A stretch of DNA of 64,000 nt from Pseudoalteromonas sp. H105 (GCF_001469215.1 NZ_LOFH01000014.1:1-64000), one strand, 5' to 3'. Positions 43,376-52,146 are shown, counted from the first letter of the stretch. Notes: a model not told the origin generated them from the sequence alone. Made by a program: numbers and translations.

Positions 43376-44443
43376 CTAAATATGTTCTTCTAGATAATCA
43401 ACGATACGATTGGTTGATAAACCATCAGTCCTTCCCGCGAGCTGCTTTATCAAAGCGGCCCTATTTTCTTTGAATGCCTCACTTTCTTTAGCGGCTTGTT
43501 CAATTTTTTCAGCGATTTGATTGTAATCCCTAGCAGGGTGACAAATTTCATTAAAGTAATGTATGTCATCATCTAATCGCTCTTTTAAACGAAACGAAAA
43601 GACTCCGCGATAGCTCCATCGTAATTTGTAAAAGTCACACCAGATAACAGGTTTGTCTAAGGCTGCGAATTCAAAAATTGCCGATGAGGCATCAGAAAGC
43701 ATAATGTCCGAAACAGCTAAAAATGGAGTGAGATCAAATTGATTTGTATCGGCAATAAATACATTTTTGCTTTGCTTCCAGCGCGCTAATTTAACGCGTT
43801 GTTTTTTATAACGCGGCTTTGTTAACGAAAAGAAATGTGGCTTAATAATAATATTATATGCAGAAAAGTCATCTGCAAAGCCATCACTCATACACTCTAT
43901 TGAGCTAGGGTAAAATGTAGGTGCATACAATAAAGTTGGTTTTTGGGGATCAAGGCCCAATGATGTTAACTGAATTCTTTCAACTGATTGATTAAACAGC
44001 GGGTCCAATTTAGCATACCCAGAGTCTACAAAGTTACCATTTGGATAGAGTGCTTCGAGGCGATTTTTTCTGTGCTCTCCCTCGACAAAACGCACGGTCA
44101 TTCCTGCATTAGAAACGTCGTAATAACATTGTTTAGGTCCAATACCATGCTGCATCATGGCTGTTTTTTTATTTAATGCCTCACTTTGCGCAAATGCGTT
44201 GCCAAATATTATCCAATCTGCGTTACAATTTTGATAGAAATTAAATGCTTCATTCGTATTAGTTAACCAAACAGCTGTTACCTGGTTATCTTCTATAAAC
44301 TGATTACAAATAGTGATGAGTGCAGCGTCTTGCGACTTATAAAAAACCAAAACACACTGATGCCCTTTCCCCGTTAGCTTTTTAATAACAGGTAAATATT
44401 GAGGTATATAATAAATATGTTGTACATCAAAATAAGCGAACAT
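43376..44443 (-). CDS. Second CDP-glycerol glycerophosphotransferase family protein
   Basis: A 355-residue relative of the preceding family with MMQHGIGPKQCYYDVSNAG, DSGYAKLDPLFN, LLYAPTFYPSSIE, IIIKPHFFSL and SDIMLSDASSAIFEFAALDKPVI. Sequence differs clearly from the 42275 gene, so they are not a recent duplication. It lacks membrane segments, fitting a peripheral inner-membrane enzyme. With the KpsS-like gene it forms a small polymer-related cluster, but donor synthesis (tagD-type) and export genes are not in the window. Lies downstream of and co-oriented with the haemoglobin operon, 92 bp away. Confidence 0.85.
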   Translation of the reverse strand: MFAYFDVQHIYYIPQYLPVIKKLTGKGHQCVLVFYKSQDAALITICNQFIEDNQVTAVWLTNTNEAFNFYQNCNADWIIFGNAFAQSEALNKKTAMMQHGIGPKQCYYDVSNAGMTVRFVEGEHRKNRLEALYPNGNFVDSGYAKLDPLFNQSVERIQLTSLGLDPQKPTLLYAPTFYPSSIECMSDGFADDFSAYNIIIKPHFFSLTKPRYKKQRVKLARWKQSKNVFIADTNQFDLTPFLAVSDIMLSDASSAIFEFAALDKPVIWCDFYKLRWSYRGVFSFRLKERLDDDIHYFNEICHPARDYNQIAEKIEQAAKESEAFKENRAALIKQLAGRTDGLSTNRIVDYLEEHI

Positions 44444-44535
44444 AAATTACATTTCATTAACGATAACAAAGACCATTGTACATAAACCAATGTGCCATTT
44501 CAGCCATAACTATCAAATATAAAAGCTATTTTTGA

Positions 44536-44952
44536 TCAAATACGGATAATCTCAGGCCGTAGCGGTGCCATTTTAGCTAAAATTTTATTTTGCACCGTAT
44601 GACTTACCTTTTGTTCGTCCATGGCATTAATGAGCAAGTCAACGACCCGATTAAAATCAGCCTCAGTTATATTCATGCCAGTATGAATAGCGACCATGCT
44701 ATCGCCTTTGTATTCACAGGGCCCATCCGTTAAAGCACATAAATGATTGATAAAACCAGCGCGAAAATGAGCGACATTAGCATCCATAAAGTACGCTAAA
44801 ATCTTTTTATCATTCCCAATTTCATTAATAAAACTATCGGTTAAACGCTCAATGCCAACTTGTCCACCAAGTTTCTGATAAAGTGTAGAGTTAGTTGTTG
44901 AAGTGCATGCAGTCAATATGATGGCAAATAATAAACAGACTGTTTTTTTCAT
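44536..44952 (-). CDS. Group 1 truncated haemoglobin with lipoprotein signal peptide
   Basis: 138 residues from the ATG at 44952. The start is fixed by a TAATG overlap with the upstream stop. Residues 1-16 form a type II signal with lipobox LTAC (C16). The globin part has the LYQKLGG start, HFRAGFINHLCALTDGP and VAIHTGMNITEADF, with H90 as the proximal haem ligand (F8). Truncated haemoglobins bind O2 or NO and are mostly cytoplasmic, so a membrane-anchored periplasmic or outer-membrane form is unusual. It is the last gene of a four-gene overlapping operon with a DUF3034 protein, a GGDEF-EAL protein and a cupredoxin-like protein. Confidence 0.9.
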   Translation of the reverse strand: MKKTVCLLFAIILTACTSTTNSTLYQKLGGQVGIERLTDSFINEIGNDKKILAYFMDANVAHFRAGFINHLCALTDGPCEYKGDSMVAIHTGMNITEADFNRVVDLLINAMDEQKVSHTVQNKILAKMAPLRPEIIRI

Positions 44953-45785
44953 TACCAATACCCTGTTACTGATAGATACCACCCAGTTTGATTTTTCGCG
45001 CCTGCGATACTACCCAGTTCAAGCCATGCAGCCGTTATACTTACATATTTGTTAGGCATCCAAGCTATAAATATATCCTGCCAATCTTGTTCACCTAATC
45101 CTAGGTTGTTAGCCTTTTGACGATATTCTACGCCCAAAGCAATTTCGCGGCTAAGAAAAATAGCGGCGCTACCTTCAAACAACAACTCTTTGCTCGTATT
45201 TTCACCACCAAAGCCAAGTAAACCCAGTTGGTTAGCATCACTGTAGCGAGTCGTTAAGTTCCAAAATACGTTATACCCTACCAAAGCACCTAAATGTAAT
45301 TTGCTCGCTGCTAAGTAAATATCCGTTCCACGCGTTTCTTGCGCGCCCACAAGCGTGGCAACTGTCCCATCATCAAGTGACTTGTGTTGTACCCCTAAGC
45401 TTAACTGCGGCCATGGACTGTAAACTATATCACCATATAATCGTACTTTTGCAGCAGTAATCGATTGTTCTATGGTTGTATCTAATGCTGGCACTTCAAA
45501 ACGTTGCTGCGCATAGCTCAGCTCGACACGGTCAAATATATTTATTTGTGCACCACACACATCCAAGCTGTAATCCGTAACATCAGCACGACTACAAAAA
45601 CCATTGATAGCAAATTCATCCTCACTGGCATAACCAGCCAGCTGCGCCCAAGGAACAAGCCCTCCACCAGCGCTACCTTCTATCTGAGAGACACCCGGTG
45701 TACCAAGTAATTTTCCCTGCCCTGCCGTAACACTTAAAGAATAAACCGCAATGAATAGCCCTGTGAAAACATTAAGCCAATTCAT
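44952..45785 (-). CDS. DUF3034 family envelope protein
   Basis: 277 residues from the ATG at 45785, which has GGAG seven bases upstream; a start at 45809 is not supported. A signal peptide (MNWLNVFTGLFIAVYSLSVTAG) precedes a glycine- and aromatic-rich beta-strand-rich protein ending LSVTGYW, as in outer-membrane barrels. The start of the mature part, GKLLGTPGVSQIEGSAGGGLVPWA, and the rest match DUF3034, which has no known function. The gene overlaps the upstream GGDEF-EAL gene by 14 bp and shares one base with the haemoglobin start (TAATG). The location is probably the outer membrane. Confidence 0.85.
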   Translation of the reverse strand: MNWLNVFTGLFIAVYSLSVTAGQGKLLGTPGVSQIEGSAGGGLVPWAQLAGYASEDEFAINGFCSRADVTDYSLDVCGAQINIFDRVELSYAQQRFEVPALDTTIEQSITAAKVRLYGDIVYSPWPQLSLGVQHKSLDDGTVATLVGAQETRGTDIYLAASKLHLGALVGYNVFWNLTTRYSDANQLGLLGFGGENTSKELLFEGSAAIFLSREIALGVEYRQKANNLGLGEQDWQDIFIAWMPNKYVSITAAWLELGSIAGAKNQTGWYLSVTGYW

Positions 45786-48087
45786 TATACTGCTCCAGCC
45801 ACTGCTCAAATAAATCGGCTTTCAAAGGCCTACTCAAATAATATCCTTGGATATGATCACATTTTAGATCATGTAATATTTCTAACGATTCGCGGGTTTC
45901 AACGCCTTCAGCTACAACTGAAAACCCGAGCTGATGGCCCAATGTAATGGTTGATCTGACAATAAACTGATCTTTTTCTGACTGATCGAGTTTTAAAATA
46001 AAGCATTTGTCTAATTTAAGTTCATCAATAGGAAGCATCTTTAAACGCCCTAACGAAGTTTGACCAACCCCATAATCATCAAGCGATATTTTAACACCTA
46101 TGGCCTTTAGGTTTTCTAACGCTTGAATGCCTTTTTCTTCATTCTCAATCATATCGCGCTCTGTTAACTCAATGGTTATCAAAGCCGGTGCCACCGAGTT
46201 ACTTTTTAAAACATGTAACAAATTGGCGTGAAAACCGGGGTAAGCAATATCTTGTGCGGATACATTAATTGCGGCTTGCATAAAAATACCCGCTTGTTGC
46301 CACTGCCCAACTTGTTTCACAACGGTCGCAATAACCCATTCAGTAAGCTCAACAATTAAACCGGATTGCTCAGCTAAATCAATAAATAACTCAGGTGATA
46401 CCCAACTACCATTCTTCCTTTGCCAACGGATCAAAGATTCGGCTTTGTCTATTTTTTGAGTTGCCATGTTAAGTTTGGGTTGATAGGTCATAAAAAGCTG
46501 CCCATCATCTTCTGCTATTGCTTGTTTAAGCTCATCAATGATGAGTAAGCTCTCTAAATGTTCTTCATCTTCACCTTCTTGATAATGATGAATGTTCTCA
46601 TGCTCATCAGCAGCGCCATCAACAGCGATTAAAACACGGCGCATTAAGTCATCAGCAAGTGTTCCTTGCGCGGGGTAGGTAACAACACCAGCACTAAAGC
46701 GCAAATTAATTTTCAACTTTTGCAAAGTGTAAGGCGCTTCTAATTGGGCCATTAACCCTGATATACCCCTTTTCAAATTTAGGCTTGAGCTAGTTGGAAA
46801 AACCGTTAAAAACTCATCTCCACCGATTCGAGCATGAAAGCCCCCTAACTCATCTGAAAACGCCGCAATTCTGCACGCAACGGCTTTTAAGCAATCATCC
46901 CCTACTCTGGGTCCTAACTTGTCGTTGATATGACGAAGCCCTTTGATATCGATAGCAACTAAGGTGTATTCTTGATTTTCAGCAAGAGAATCATTTAATA
47001 CTTCTAGCATAGCAGAGCGATTATAGAACCCTGTTAACGTATCATGCTTTGCGGCAAAACTGATTTGCTGCTCACGCTCGTTAATATCGTTACCCATGTT
47101 TCTAAATGCATCTATTAATGTCTTAATTTCGTTGCTTTGCTTATTACTCATCGAATCAACGCTGTAATTACCACGAGCAAATTGACGGGCCAAATTCGCC
47201 AATTGAGATAAAGGCATTGTTAGATTGTTAGCTAACAAGCTACTGGCAACAACACCAATAACAATAGTTAAGGCCGCCAGCAAAATAATGGTAAAGAACA
47301 ACCGTTCAAATTCAGTGTAGCTTTGTGTTAAATCAGCACTGAGTAAAACATTCACTGAGTGCCCTTCAAGCGACGCGAGATGTAAGTTACGGTTGCGGTA
47401 AATAACTTGCTCTCCAAATATGCGCGAGGTTGTTGCTTGATAAAAGTAATCATTCGGAGAAAAGGGGGATGGCCTTGATAACAATGAACTGCGCACTAAT
47501 TCATCTTGCTCAGCAATAAAGCTCACGTCCATGTTGGTTAAGTTTTTTAATTCAGTCGCCACCTCGTCCGTTATCTTAAAACCAACTAAACTATATGCGA
47601 TGGTTCTTGGTGCTCGAACGGGTAGCAAGATTACTTGGTATAAATCGTTATCAAGTACCACAAAATTTGATTGCTCTGCATTGGTCAAAAGTTCGTTCAT
47701 CATTTGCTCTAAGTCATTGCTAAACTCTTGATTAGGCTTGTTTGATGAAATTAATTTACCCGATAAATCAAGTAGCAACATTAGCTCAGCATTAATGCGC
47801 TGGCTATGATTGTACAATACGCTACTGATAGTATCGGCATCTCGCGTAGCAACAGCTTGCTTAAATCCAAAGTCAGACGTTAAAACCTTTGCGGCCGTTA
47901 ATAGTAAACTTTCTTTTGCTGTTAAGTATTGCTTATAGACATTCTCTGCCACATTGATATCTTGTGTGACTTTTTTCTCATTGAATTGACTTGTTGACCA
48001 CCAAAAACTAAATAAACTCACTACGGTAGTAAGTAAAACGAGGCCAACACAGACTATTATAACGCGATTTTTTAAGCTATTAGTCAT
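45772..48087 (-). CDS. Membrane GGDEF-EAL protein with periplasmic Cache-like sensor and HAMP
   Basis: 771 residues from the ATG at 48087; a TTG at 48111 is less likely. TM1 is about residues 9-30, a periplasmic Cache-like sensor about 31-265, TM2 about 270-293, then HAMP (LTMPLSQLANLARQFARGNY), a GGDEF domain with ARIGGDEFLTVF at about residue 422, and an EAL domain with AESLIRW at about 548, INVSAQDI, IELTERD, LDDYGVGQTSL (usual form DDFGTGYSSL), KLDKCF, AEGVETRE and QGYYLSRP. Diguanylate cyclase motifs are intact; the phosphodiesterase loop is slightly altered. It overlaps its upstream (8 bp) and downstream (14 bp) genes, so it is surely part of the four-gene operon. Confidence 0.92.
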   Translation of the reverse strand: MTNSLKNRVIIVCVGLVLLTTVVSLFSFWWSTSQFNEKKVTQDINVAENVYKQYLTAKESLLLTAAKVLTSDFGFKQAVATRDADTISSVLYNHSQRINAELMLLLDLSGKLISSNKPNQEFSNDLEQMMNELLTNAEQSNFVVLDNDLYQVILLPVRAPRTIAYSLVGFKITDEVATELKNLTNMDVSFIAEQDELVRSSLLSRPSPFSPNDYFYQATTSRIFGEQVIYRNRNLHLASLEGHSVNVLLSADLTQSYTEFERLFFTIILLAALTIVIGVVASSLLANNLTMPLSQLANLARQFARGNYSVDSMSNKQSNEIKTLIDAFRNMGNDINEREQQISFAAKHDTLTGFYNRSAMLEVLNDSLAENQEYTLVAIDIKGLRHINDKLGPRVGDDCLKAVACRIAAFSDELGGFHARIGGDEFLTVFPTSSSLNLKRGISGLMAQLEAPYTLQKLKINLRFSAGVVTYPAQGTLADDLMRRVLIAVDGAADEHENIHHYQEGEDEEHLESLLIIDELKQAIAEDDGQLFMTYQPKLNMATQKIDKAESLIRWQRKNGSWVSPELFIDLAEQSGLIVELTEWVIATVVKQVGQWQQAGIFMQAAINVSAQDIAYPGFHANLLHVLKSNSVAPALITIELTERDMIENEEKGIQALENLKAIGVKISLDDYGVGQTSLGRLKMLPIDELKLDKCFILKLDQSEKDQFIVRSTITLGHQLGFSVVAEGVETRESLEILHDLKCDHIQGYYLSRPLKADLFEQWLEQYNELA

Positions 48088-48739
48088 TGTTAGCCTTAAA
48101 CTTATTACCAAACGTGTTGCGAGGTTTCGGTGATTGAATGTTGATAACGACTGTTAAGCTGGCTGGTGCACTTTTTGTTAACGTTAATGGCGCCTTTACT
48201 TCAAGTGGAATTGTTTGTGCGGCATGCCAAAGTGTAAGCTCAGTAGGTAAAAAAACATCATCAAGGGCGATCTGCCCTTTTGTATCACTTTGATAAACAC
48301 GAGGGCTATTTGCAACGTAAATATAACCAACCATCGAATCATGAATATTACAGCCAAGTACGACAACCCCCTCGTTCTCAAACTCAATTGGTTCATCAGG
48401 TTGCCCTGAATATAGCTTCAATTGAAAAGGCTTTGCTTTAGAAAAAGAGTACACATGATGGCGAATATTGTCGCTATTTGGAAAGTTAACTTGTTGACCT
48501 TTTTGAGCAATCAATAAAGTGGGAGCAAACCGTTTATCGACCTGATCCATCACCAACTTCGGTAAATTAGCACTCTCTTCTGCAGGGTTTTGAACGAGTA
48601 GTTCAACCACCGTATCGGGTAATGGCTGACCATGTTGATCTATAATGTCTAACGTAATACTCGCGGCAAAGGTAGTATAAGAAAAAAACAACATACTAAG
48701 CATTGCTAAGCAATTTATCATAATTCCTTGCACAACCAT
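48080..48739 (-). CDS. Exported cupredoxin-like protein (methylamine-utilisation-type annotation)
   Basis: 219 residues with AAAGGA eight bases before the ATG. A signal peptide covers about residues 7-25. The mature protein has two beta-domain parts. The first carries a cupredoxin-like pattern: NIRHHVYSFSKAK (H94 or H95) and VVLGCNIHDSMVGYIYVA, with C130, H133 and M136 as candidate type 1 copper ligands. Similar proteins are annotated as methylamine utilisation proteins, although no mau pathway is visible here. It is the first gene of the operon with the GGDEF-EAL protein, DUF3034 and truncated haemoglobin; the promoter should lie in 48740-48828. Confidence 0.85.
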   Translation of the reverse strand: MVVQGIMINCLAMLSMLFFSYTTFAASITLDIIDQHGQPLPDTVVELLVQNPAEESANLPKLVMDQVDKRFAPTLLIAQKGQQVNFPNSDNIRHHVYSFSKAKPFQLKLYSGQPDEPIEFENEGVVVLGCNIHDSMVGYIYVANSPRVYQSDTKGQIALDDVFLPTELTLWHAAQTIPLEVKAPLTLTKSAPASLTVVINIQSPKPRNTFGNKFKANND

Positions 48740-48828
48740 TTAAATATCCTTTGTGTTTATAACCACATTAATTATTTTTTATCAGGATGTGATTAAGTTA
48801 ATTGAACTATGACTTCAATTGCAAGAAT

Positions 48829-48873
48829 AAAAGCCCAATCACACTAAATAATAGTTAATCATTGGGCTTTTAA
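48829..48873. terminator. Bidirectional-looking terminator near the purC 3' end
   Basis: A perfect 11-bp stem, AAAAGCCCAAT (48829-48839) with ATTGGGCTTTT (48861-48871), and a 21-nt loop. On the minus strand it lies just past the purC stop and ends in TTTTATT. Confidence 0.78.
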
Positions 48874-48898
48874 AAGTTGTTTCATAAAATAATGATAA

Positions 48899-50005
48899 TT
48901 AAGGCTTAAAAATAAGGCCGTATTGCTCATCTAAGATAGCGATTACTTCGCCACGGGGGTCGCGTGGAATCGCAACGTCGTAACCAACAATTTTACTTGC
49001 AATACCTACATAAGTATCAGATACGGACAACATAACTGACTCTGGTAATACATAGTCTCGCGCTAACTGTTCGCGCTCTGCCATACGATCTTTGTTCAGC
49101 AATACATCACTTTCTGGTACGTTGTTAATAAGTAACTGACGGAACCCTTCTTTCGAATTTTCAACAATTTTGCCATTGCGATACGCAGGACCGTCCCAAA
49201 TACGTGATGAATCAGGAGTACCTACTTCATCAATGTAAATGAGTTTATCAGTACCATCTATATCTTCAACGTAACCAAATTCAAACTTAGTATCAACAAA
49301 GATTTGATCCAATTTTGCAAGCTCAGCACTGATCAGGCCAAACCCTTCGGCAAGTAATTTTTCGTATTTTGCGACATCCGCTTCAGACTTAAAGTTAAAT
49401 ACATTCAAATTATTAGTGATGTTGTCTCGGGTAATATTCACATCATCCACTTCAGGTATTTCATCAACACCTGTAATAATGCCTTTTGTAGAAGGTGTTA
49501 TAAGTACATCATCTAATTTTTGGTTAGCTGTTAAGCCTTCTGGTAGTTCTAAACCACAAAAATTACGTACACCTTTGCTGTAATCACGCCACATACTGCC
49601 CGTGATGTACTGGCGTGCAATGGCTTCAACTTTAACCGTACTCGCTTTACGAACAATCCATACATAAGGGTGTGGTATATCAACAATATGATTACCAGCT
49701 AAACCAGCTTCATCAAACAGCTTAAACCAGTGGGAGGCTACGGTATTTAGCGCAATACCTTTTCCTGGCACACCATTTAAACCGTTTTCACCTTGCCAAA
49801 TACAGTCAAACGCAGAGATACGATCTGAAATGACCATGATTGCTAATTCAGTACCTTTTGGAACTTGGTAACCTTTCTCACTTATTAGGCGCGCACTATC
49901 TTCGTCAGTTAACCAATATACTGAACGTACTTTACCACTGTGAACAGAACCTTTGGTACGTATTGGCAAATCATCGTTTACGTCTAAAACTTTATAGCTA
50001 GTCAT
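48899..50005 (-). CDS. purC: SAICAR synthase PurC (long form)
   Basis: A 368-residue phosphoribosylaminoimidazole-succinocarboxamide synthase, joining aspartate to CAIR in purine synthesis. Motifs: KGSVHSGKVRSVYWL, VISDRISAFDCIWQ, PHPYVWIVRKASTVKVEAIARQYITGSMW, FVDTKFEFGY and IYIDEVGTPDSSRIW (each a family block). It is of the 365-370 residue form common in Vibrio and Alteromonadales, longer than the 237-residue E. coli enzyme. CGGAGATAGC precedes the ATG. The leader holds a small hairpin, TGCCC (50027-50031) with GGGCA (50037-50041). No PurR-like operator was recognised. It faces away from the ABC operon. Confidence 0.95.
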   Translation of the reverse strand: MTSYKVLDVNDDLPIRTKGSVHSGKVRSVYWLTDEDSARLISEKGYQVPKGTELAIMVISDRISAFDCIWQGENGLNGVPGKGIALNTVASHWFKLFDEAGLAGNHIVDIPHPYVWIVRKASTVKVEAIARQYITGSMWRDYSKGVRNFCGLELPEGLTANQKLDDVLITPSTKGIITGVDEIPEVDDVNITRDNITNNLNVFNFKSEADVAKYEKLLAEGFGLISAELAKLDQIFVDTKFEFGYVEDIDGTDKLIYIDEVGTPDSSRIWDGPAYRNGKIVENSKEGFRQLLINNVPESDVLLNKDRMAEREQLARDYVLPESVMLSVSDTYVGIASKIVGYDVAIPRDPRGEVIAILDEQYGLIFKP

Positions 50006-50148
50006 GCTATCTCCGGATGTATGGCATGCCCTTTACGGGCACAAATATAGATTGGGGTTATAAGCTGCTAATAATAATCGAGACAGCGTTAAATCACAAT
50101 TAAAGGACTTTGTTGTTTAACGTGTTTTGTTTTCATTTTTGTCACTGC

Positions 50149-50161
50149 GTTATAGTATAAC
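50149..50161 (+). promoter_or_regulatory. Zur-box-like palindrome upstream of the ABC operon
   Basis: GTTATAGTATAAC is a perfect 13-bp palindrome around a central base. It matches the core of known gammaproteobacterial Zur operators (GTTATANTATAAC). It lies 26 bp upstream of the ATPase start codon in the 182-bp gap shared with divergent purC. Zur with zinc bound would repress the operon from here. Confidence 0.7.
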
Positions 50162-50187
50162 AGCAAATAAATCTTAACTCGCTGCAT

Positions 50188-50877
50188 ATGATCAATATAC
50201 ATAGACTTAGTTTTAAATGGCACACGCAACAAACCATTCCCACACTGACTATTCCCTCGTTAGTCATTGAGCCTGGCGAGCATGTATTTTTGCATGGTCC
50301 GAGCGGGTGTGGTAAATCAACGTTACTTTCGCTTTTAGCTGGTATTAATAAGCCAAGTTCAGGGTCTCTCTGTGTGCTAAATACAAACTTAGCGCATTTA
50401 AGCAATCGTAAGCGCGATGCATTTCGCTCTGATCATATAGGGTATATTTTTCAAAACTTTAATTTACTCCCTTATCTGTCGCCACTAGAAAACGTGATGT
50501 TAGGGTGTCAATTTTCAAAGTCTCGCCAACAAAAAGCATTGCAACAAAGCAGCTCTTTGGAACAAGAAGCTGCACGATTGTTAAGTGCCCTTGGTTTAAC
50601 AACCGAACACCACCAGCAAAGCGTGGCAAATCTAAGTATTGGTCAACAACAACGCGTTGCTGCAGCAAGGGCTTTTATTGGAAGCCCAGAGCTCATTATT
50701 GCCGATGAGCCAACATCGGCACTGGATGCCAATAACCGCAGTGCATTCATTGAGCTATTATTTGCTCAAGCCAATATAGCAGGCAGTACTTTAGTATTTG
50801 TCAGCCATGATGAAAGCCTGCAAACACTGTTTAATCGTTCAATTAGCTTAATGGATATCACGGAGCAAGCAGTATGA
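50188..50877 (+). CDS. ABC transporter ATP-binding protein (LolD/MacB type)
   Basis: A 229-residue ATPase. Walker A GPSGCGKST (residues 37-45), Q-loop YIFQNFNLLPYLSPLENV, signature NLSIGQQQRVAAARA, Walker B LIIADEPTSALDANN and H-loop VFVSHDESL are all intact. It overlaps the permease gene by 4 bp. The type pairs with FtsX/MacB-like permeases. With the DUF3299 gene downstream and the Zur-like site upstream, the set resembles the zinc-regulated ABC clusters of Vibrio (Zrg-like), a comparison made from memory. A zinc-binding partner (DUF2796, ZrgA) is not in the window. Confidence 0.93.
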   Translation: MINIHRLSFKWHTQQTIPTLTIPSLVIEPGEHVFLHGPSGCGKSTLLSLLAGINKPSSGSLCVLNTNLAHLSNRKRDAFRSDHIGYIFQNFNLLPYLSPLENVMLGCQFSKSRQQKALQQSSSLEQEAARLLSALGLTTEHHQQSVANLSIGQQQRVAAARAFIGSPELIIADEPTSALDANNRSAFIELLFAQANIAGSTLVFVSHDESLQTLFNRSISLMDITEQAV

Positions 50878-52136
50878 TATTAATAAAGCTTGCCTATAAA
50901 AGCTTACTAAACCGCCGTGGCAGTGCATTTTTAACCCTGTTTACCATCGCTATCAGCGTTATGCTGCTACTAAGTATCGAGCGCGTCCGTGTTGATGCTA
51001 AAAGCAGTTTTAGTAATACCATCTCTGGCACTGATTTAATTGTTGGTGCACGTACTGGTGATATTCAATTATTACTGTCCTCAGTGTTTCGCATTGGCCA
51101 TACCAACAATGGCGTTAGCTGGCAAAGCTATCAATACATAAAACAGCAACGTGGCGTTGCATGGACAATTCCACTTTCTCTGGGCGATAGCCATAAAGGC
51201 CATGCAGTTTTAGGAACTAACACAGACTACTTTAGTCATTACAAGTACGGAAAAAAGCAAACGCTAGCGTTTAGTGAAGGTACTGCATTTAGCCATTTAA
51301 ACGAAGTGGTAATAGGCAGTGAAATTGCTATATCTCTTGGCTATGCGCTGGGCGATGAAATTATAATTTCCCACGGAATGGGCAACACCAGCTTTCACCA
51401 CCACGATGATAACCCATTTACCGTAATCGGTATTTTAAACGCCACAGGGACACCGGTGGATAAAACCTTACACGTTCCGTTGGCAGCCATTGAGCTTATG
51501 CATGGTGTAGGCCATTCTGAGCATGAGCATGAGCATGAGCATGAGCATGAGCATGAGCAGCATGAAAACCTAACCGGAGAGCCAAAGCAAATCACTGCTT
51601 TTTTGATGGGGTTTGATTCACCTTTATACACCTTACAAGTGCGTCGCAACATTAACCAGTATAAACCAGAAGCACTATTGGCTATTATGCCCGGCGTGAC
51701 TCTACGTGAACTATGGGAAATGCTCTCAATAGTTGAGAAAATCTTATTACTGTTTTCATCAATTGTGGTGTTGGTAAGCTTACTAGGTATGTTAACGACC
51801 TTGCTAGCAAGCCTCAGTCAACGCCGCAGAGAATTAGCAATTCTACGCTCAGTTGGTGCCAGACCTTGGCATTTATTCTCCCTTATTAGTATTGAGTCAC
51901 TCCTTATCACCTTGCTTGGGTGCATACTTGGCTGTGGTTTATTTTATGGTTTAATGAGCGTTGCAGCAGGCTTTTTACAAAGTCATGCTGGTATCTCTAT
52001 CACTATTGCCATGCTCTCAGACTATGAACTAGGTTTGATCAGCGCTATTATGGCCGCAGGCTTTATCGTGGGGCTTATTCCCGCAACGCGCGCATATTTT
52101 TATTCACTTGCCGATGGCATGAGCATTAAAATTTAA
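50874..52136 (+). CDS. MacB/FtsX-type ABC permease with His/Glu-rich loop
   Basis: A 420-residue permease with TM1 at about residues 15-35, a long periplasmic MacB_PCD-like domain (about 40-280) and three TM segments after about residue 290; LLTTLLASLSQRRRELAILR is the usual FtsX cytoplasmic motif. In the periplasmic part, residues about 213-230 (HSEHEHEHEHEHEHEQHE) form a His/Glu run that would bind zinc or similar metals. Such MacB-type systems usually act on lipoproteins or envelope substrates and not through classical uptake. It follows the ATPase with a 4-bp overlap and precedes the DUF3299 gene by 10 bp. Confidence 0.92.
   Translation: MILIKLAYKSLLNRRGSAFLTLFTIAISVMLLLSIERVRVDAKSSFSNTISGTDLIVGARTGDIQLLLSSVFRIGHTNNGVSWQSYQYIKQQRGVAWTIPLSLGDSHKGHAVLGTNTDYFSHYKYGKKQTLAFSEGTAFSHLNEVVIGSEIAISLGYALGDEIIISHGMGNTSFHHHDDNPFTVIGILNATGTPVDKTLHVPLAAIELMHGVGHSEHEHEHEHEHEHEQHENLTGEPKQITAFLMGFDSPLYTLQVRRNINQYKPEALLAIMPGVTLRELWEMLSIVEKILLLFSSIVVLVSLLGMLTTLLASLSQRRRELAILRSVGARPWHLFSLISIESLLITLLGCILGCGLFYGLMSVAAGFLQSHAGISITIAMLSDYELGLISAIMAAGFIVGLIPATRAYFYSLADGMSIKI
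51519..51554 (+). repeat. GAGCAT hexanucleotide repeat coding Glu-His
   Basis: Six perfect GAGCAT copies followed by GAGCAGCATGAA inside the permease gene. Copy-number changes would keep the frame and alter the length of the metal-binding loop. Confidence 0.95.
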
Positions 52137-52146
52137 GAGGAACACA

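Noticed and set aside
48080..48739. Function in methylamine use for the cupredoxin-like gene.
   Set aside because: Only the automatic family name suggests it. No methylamine dehydrogenase genes are present and the operon context is signalling.
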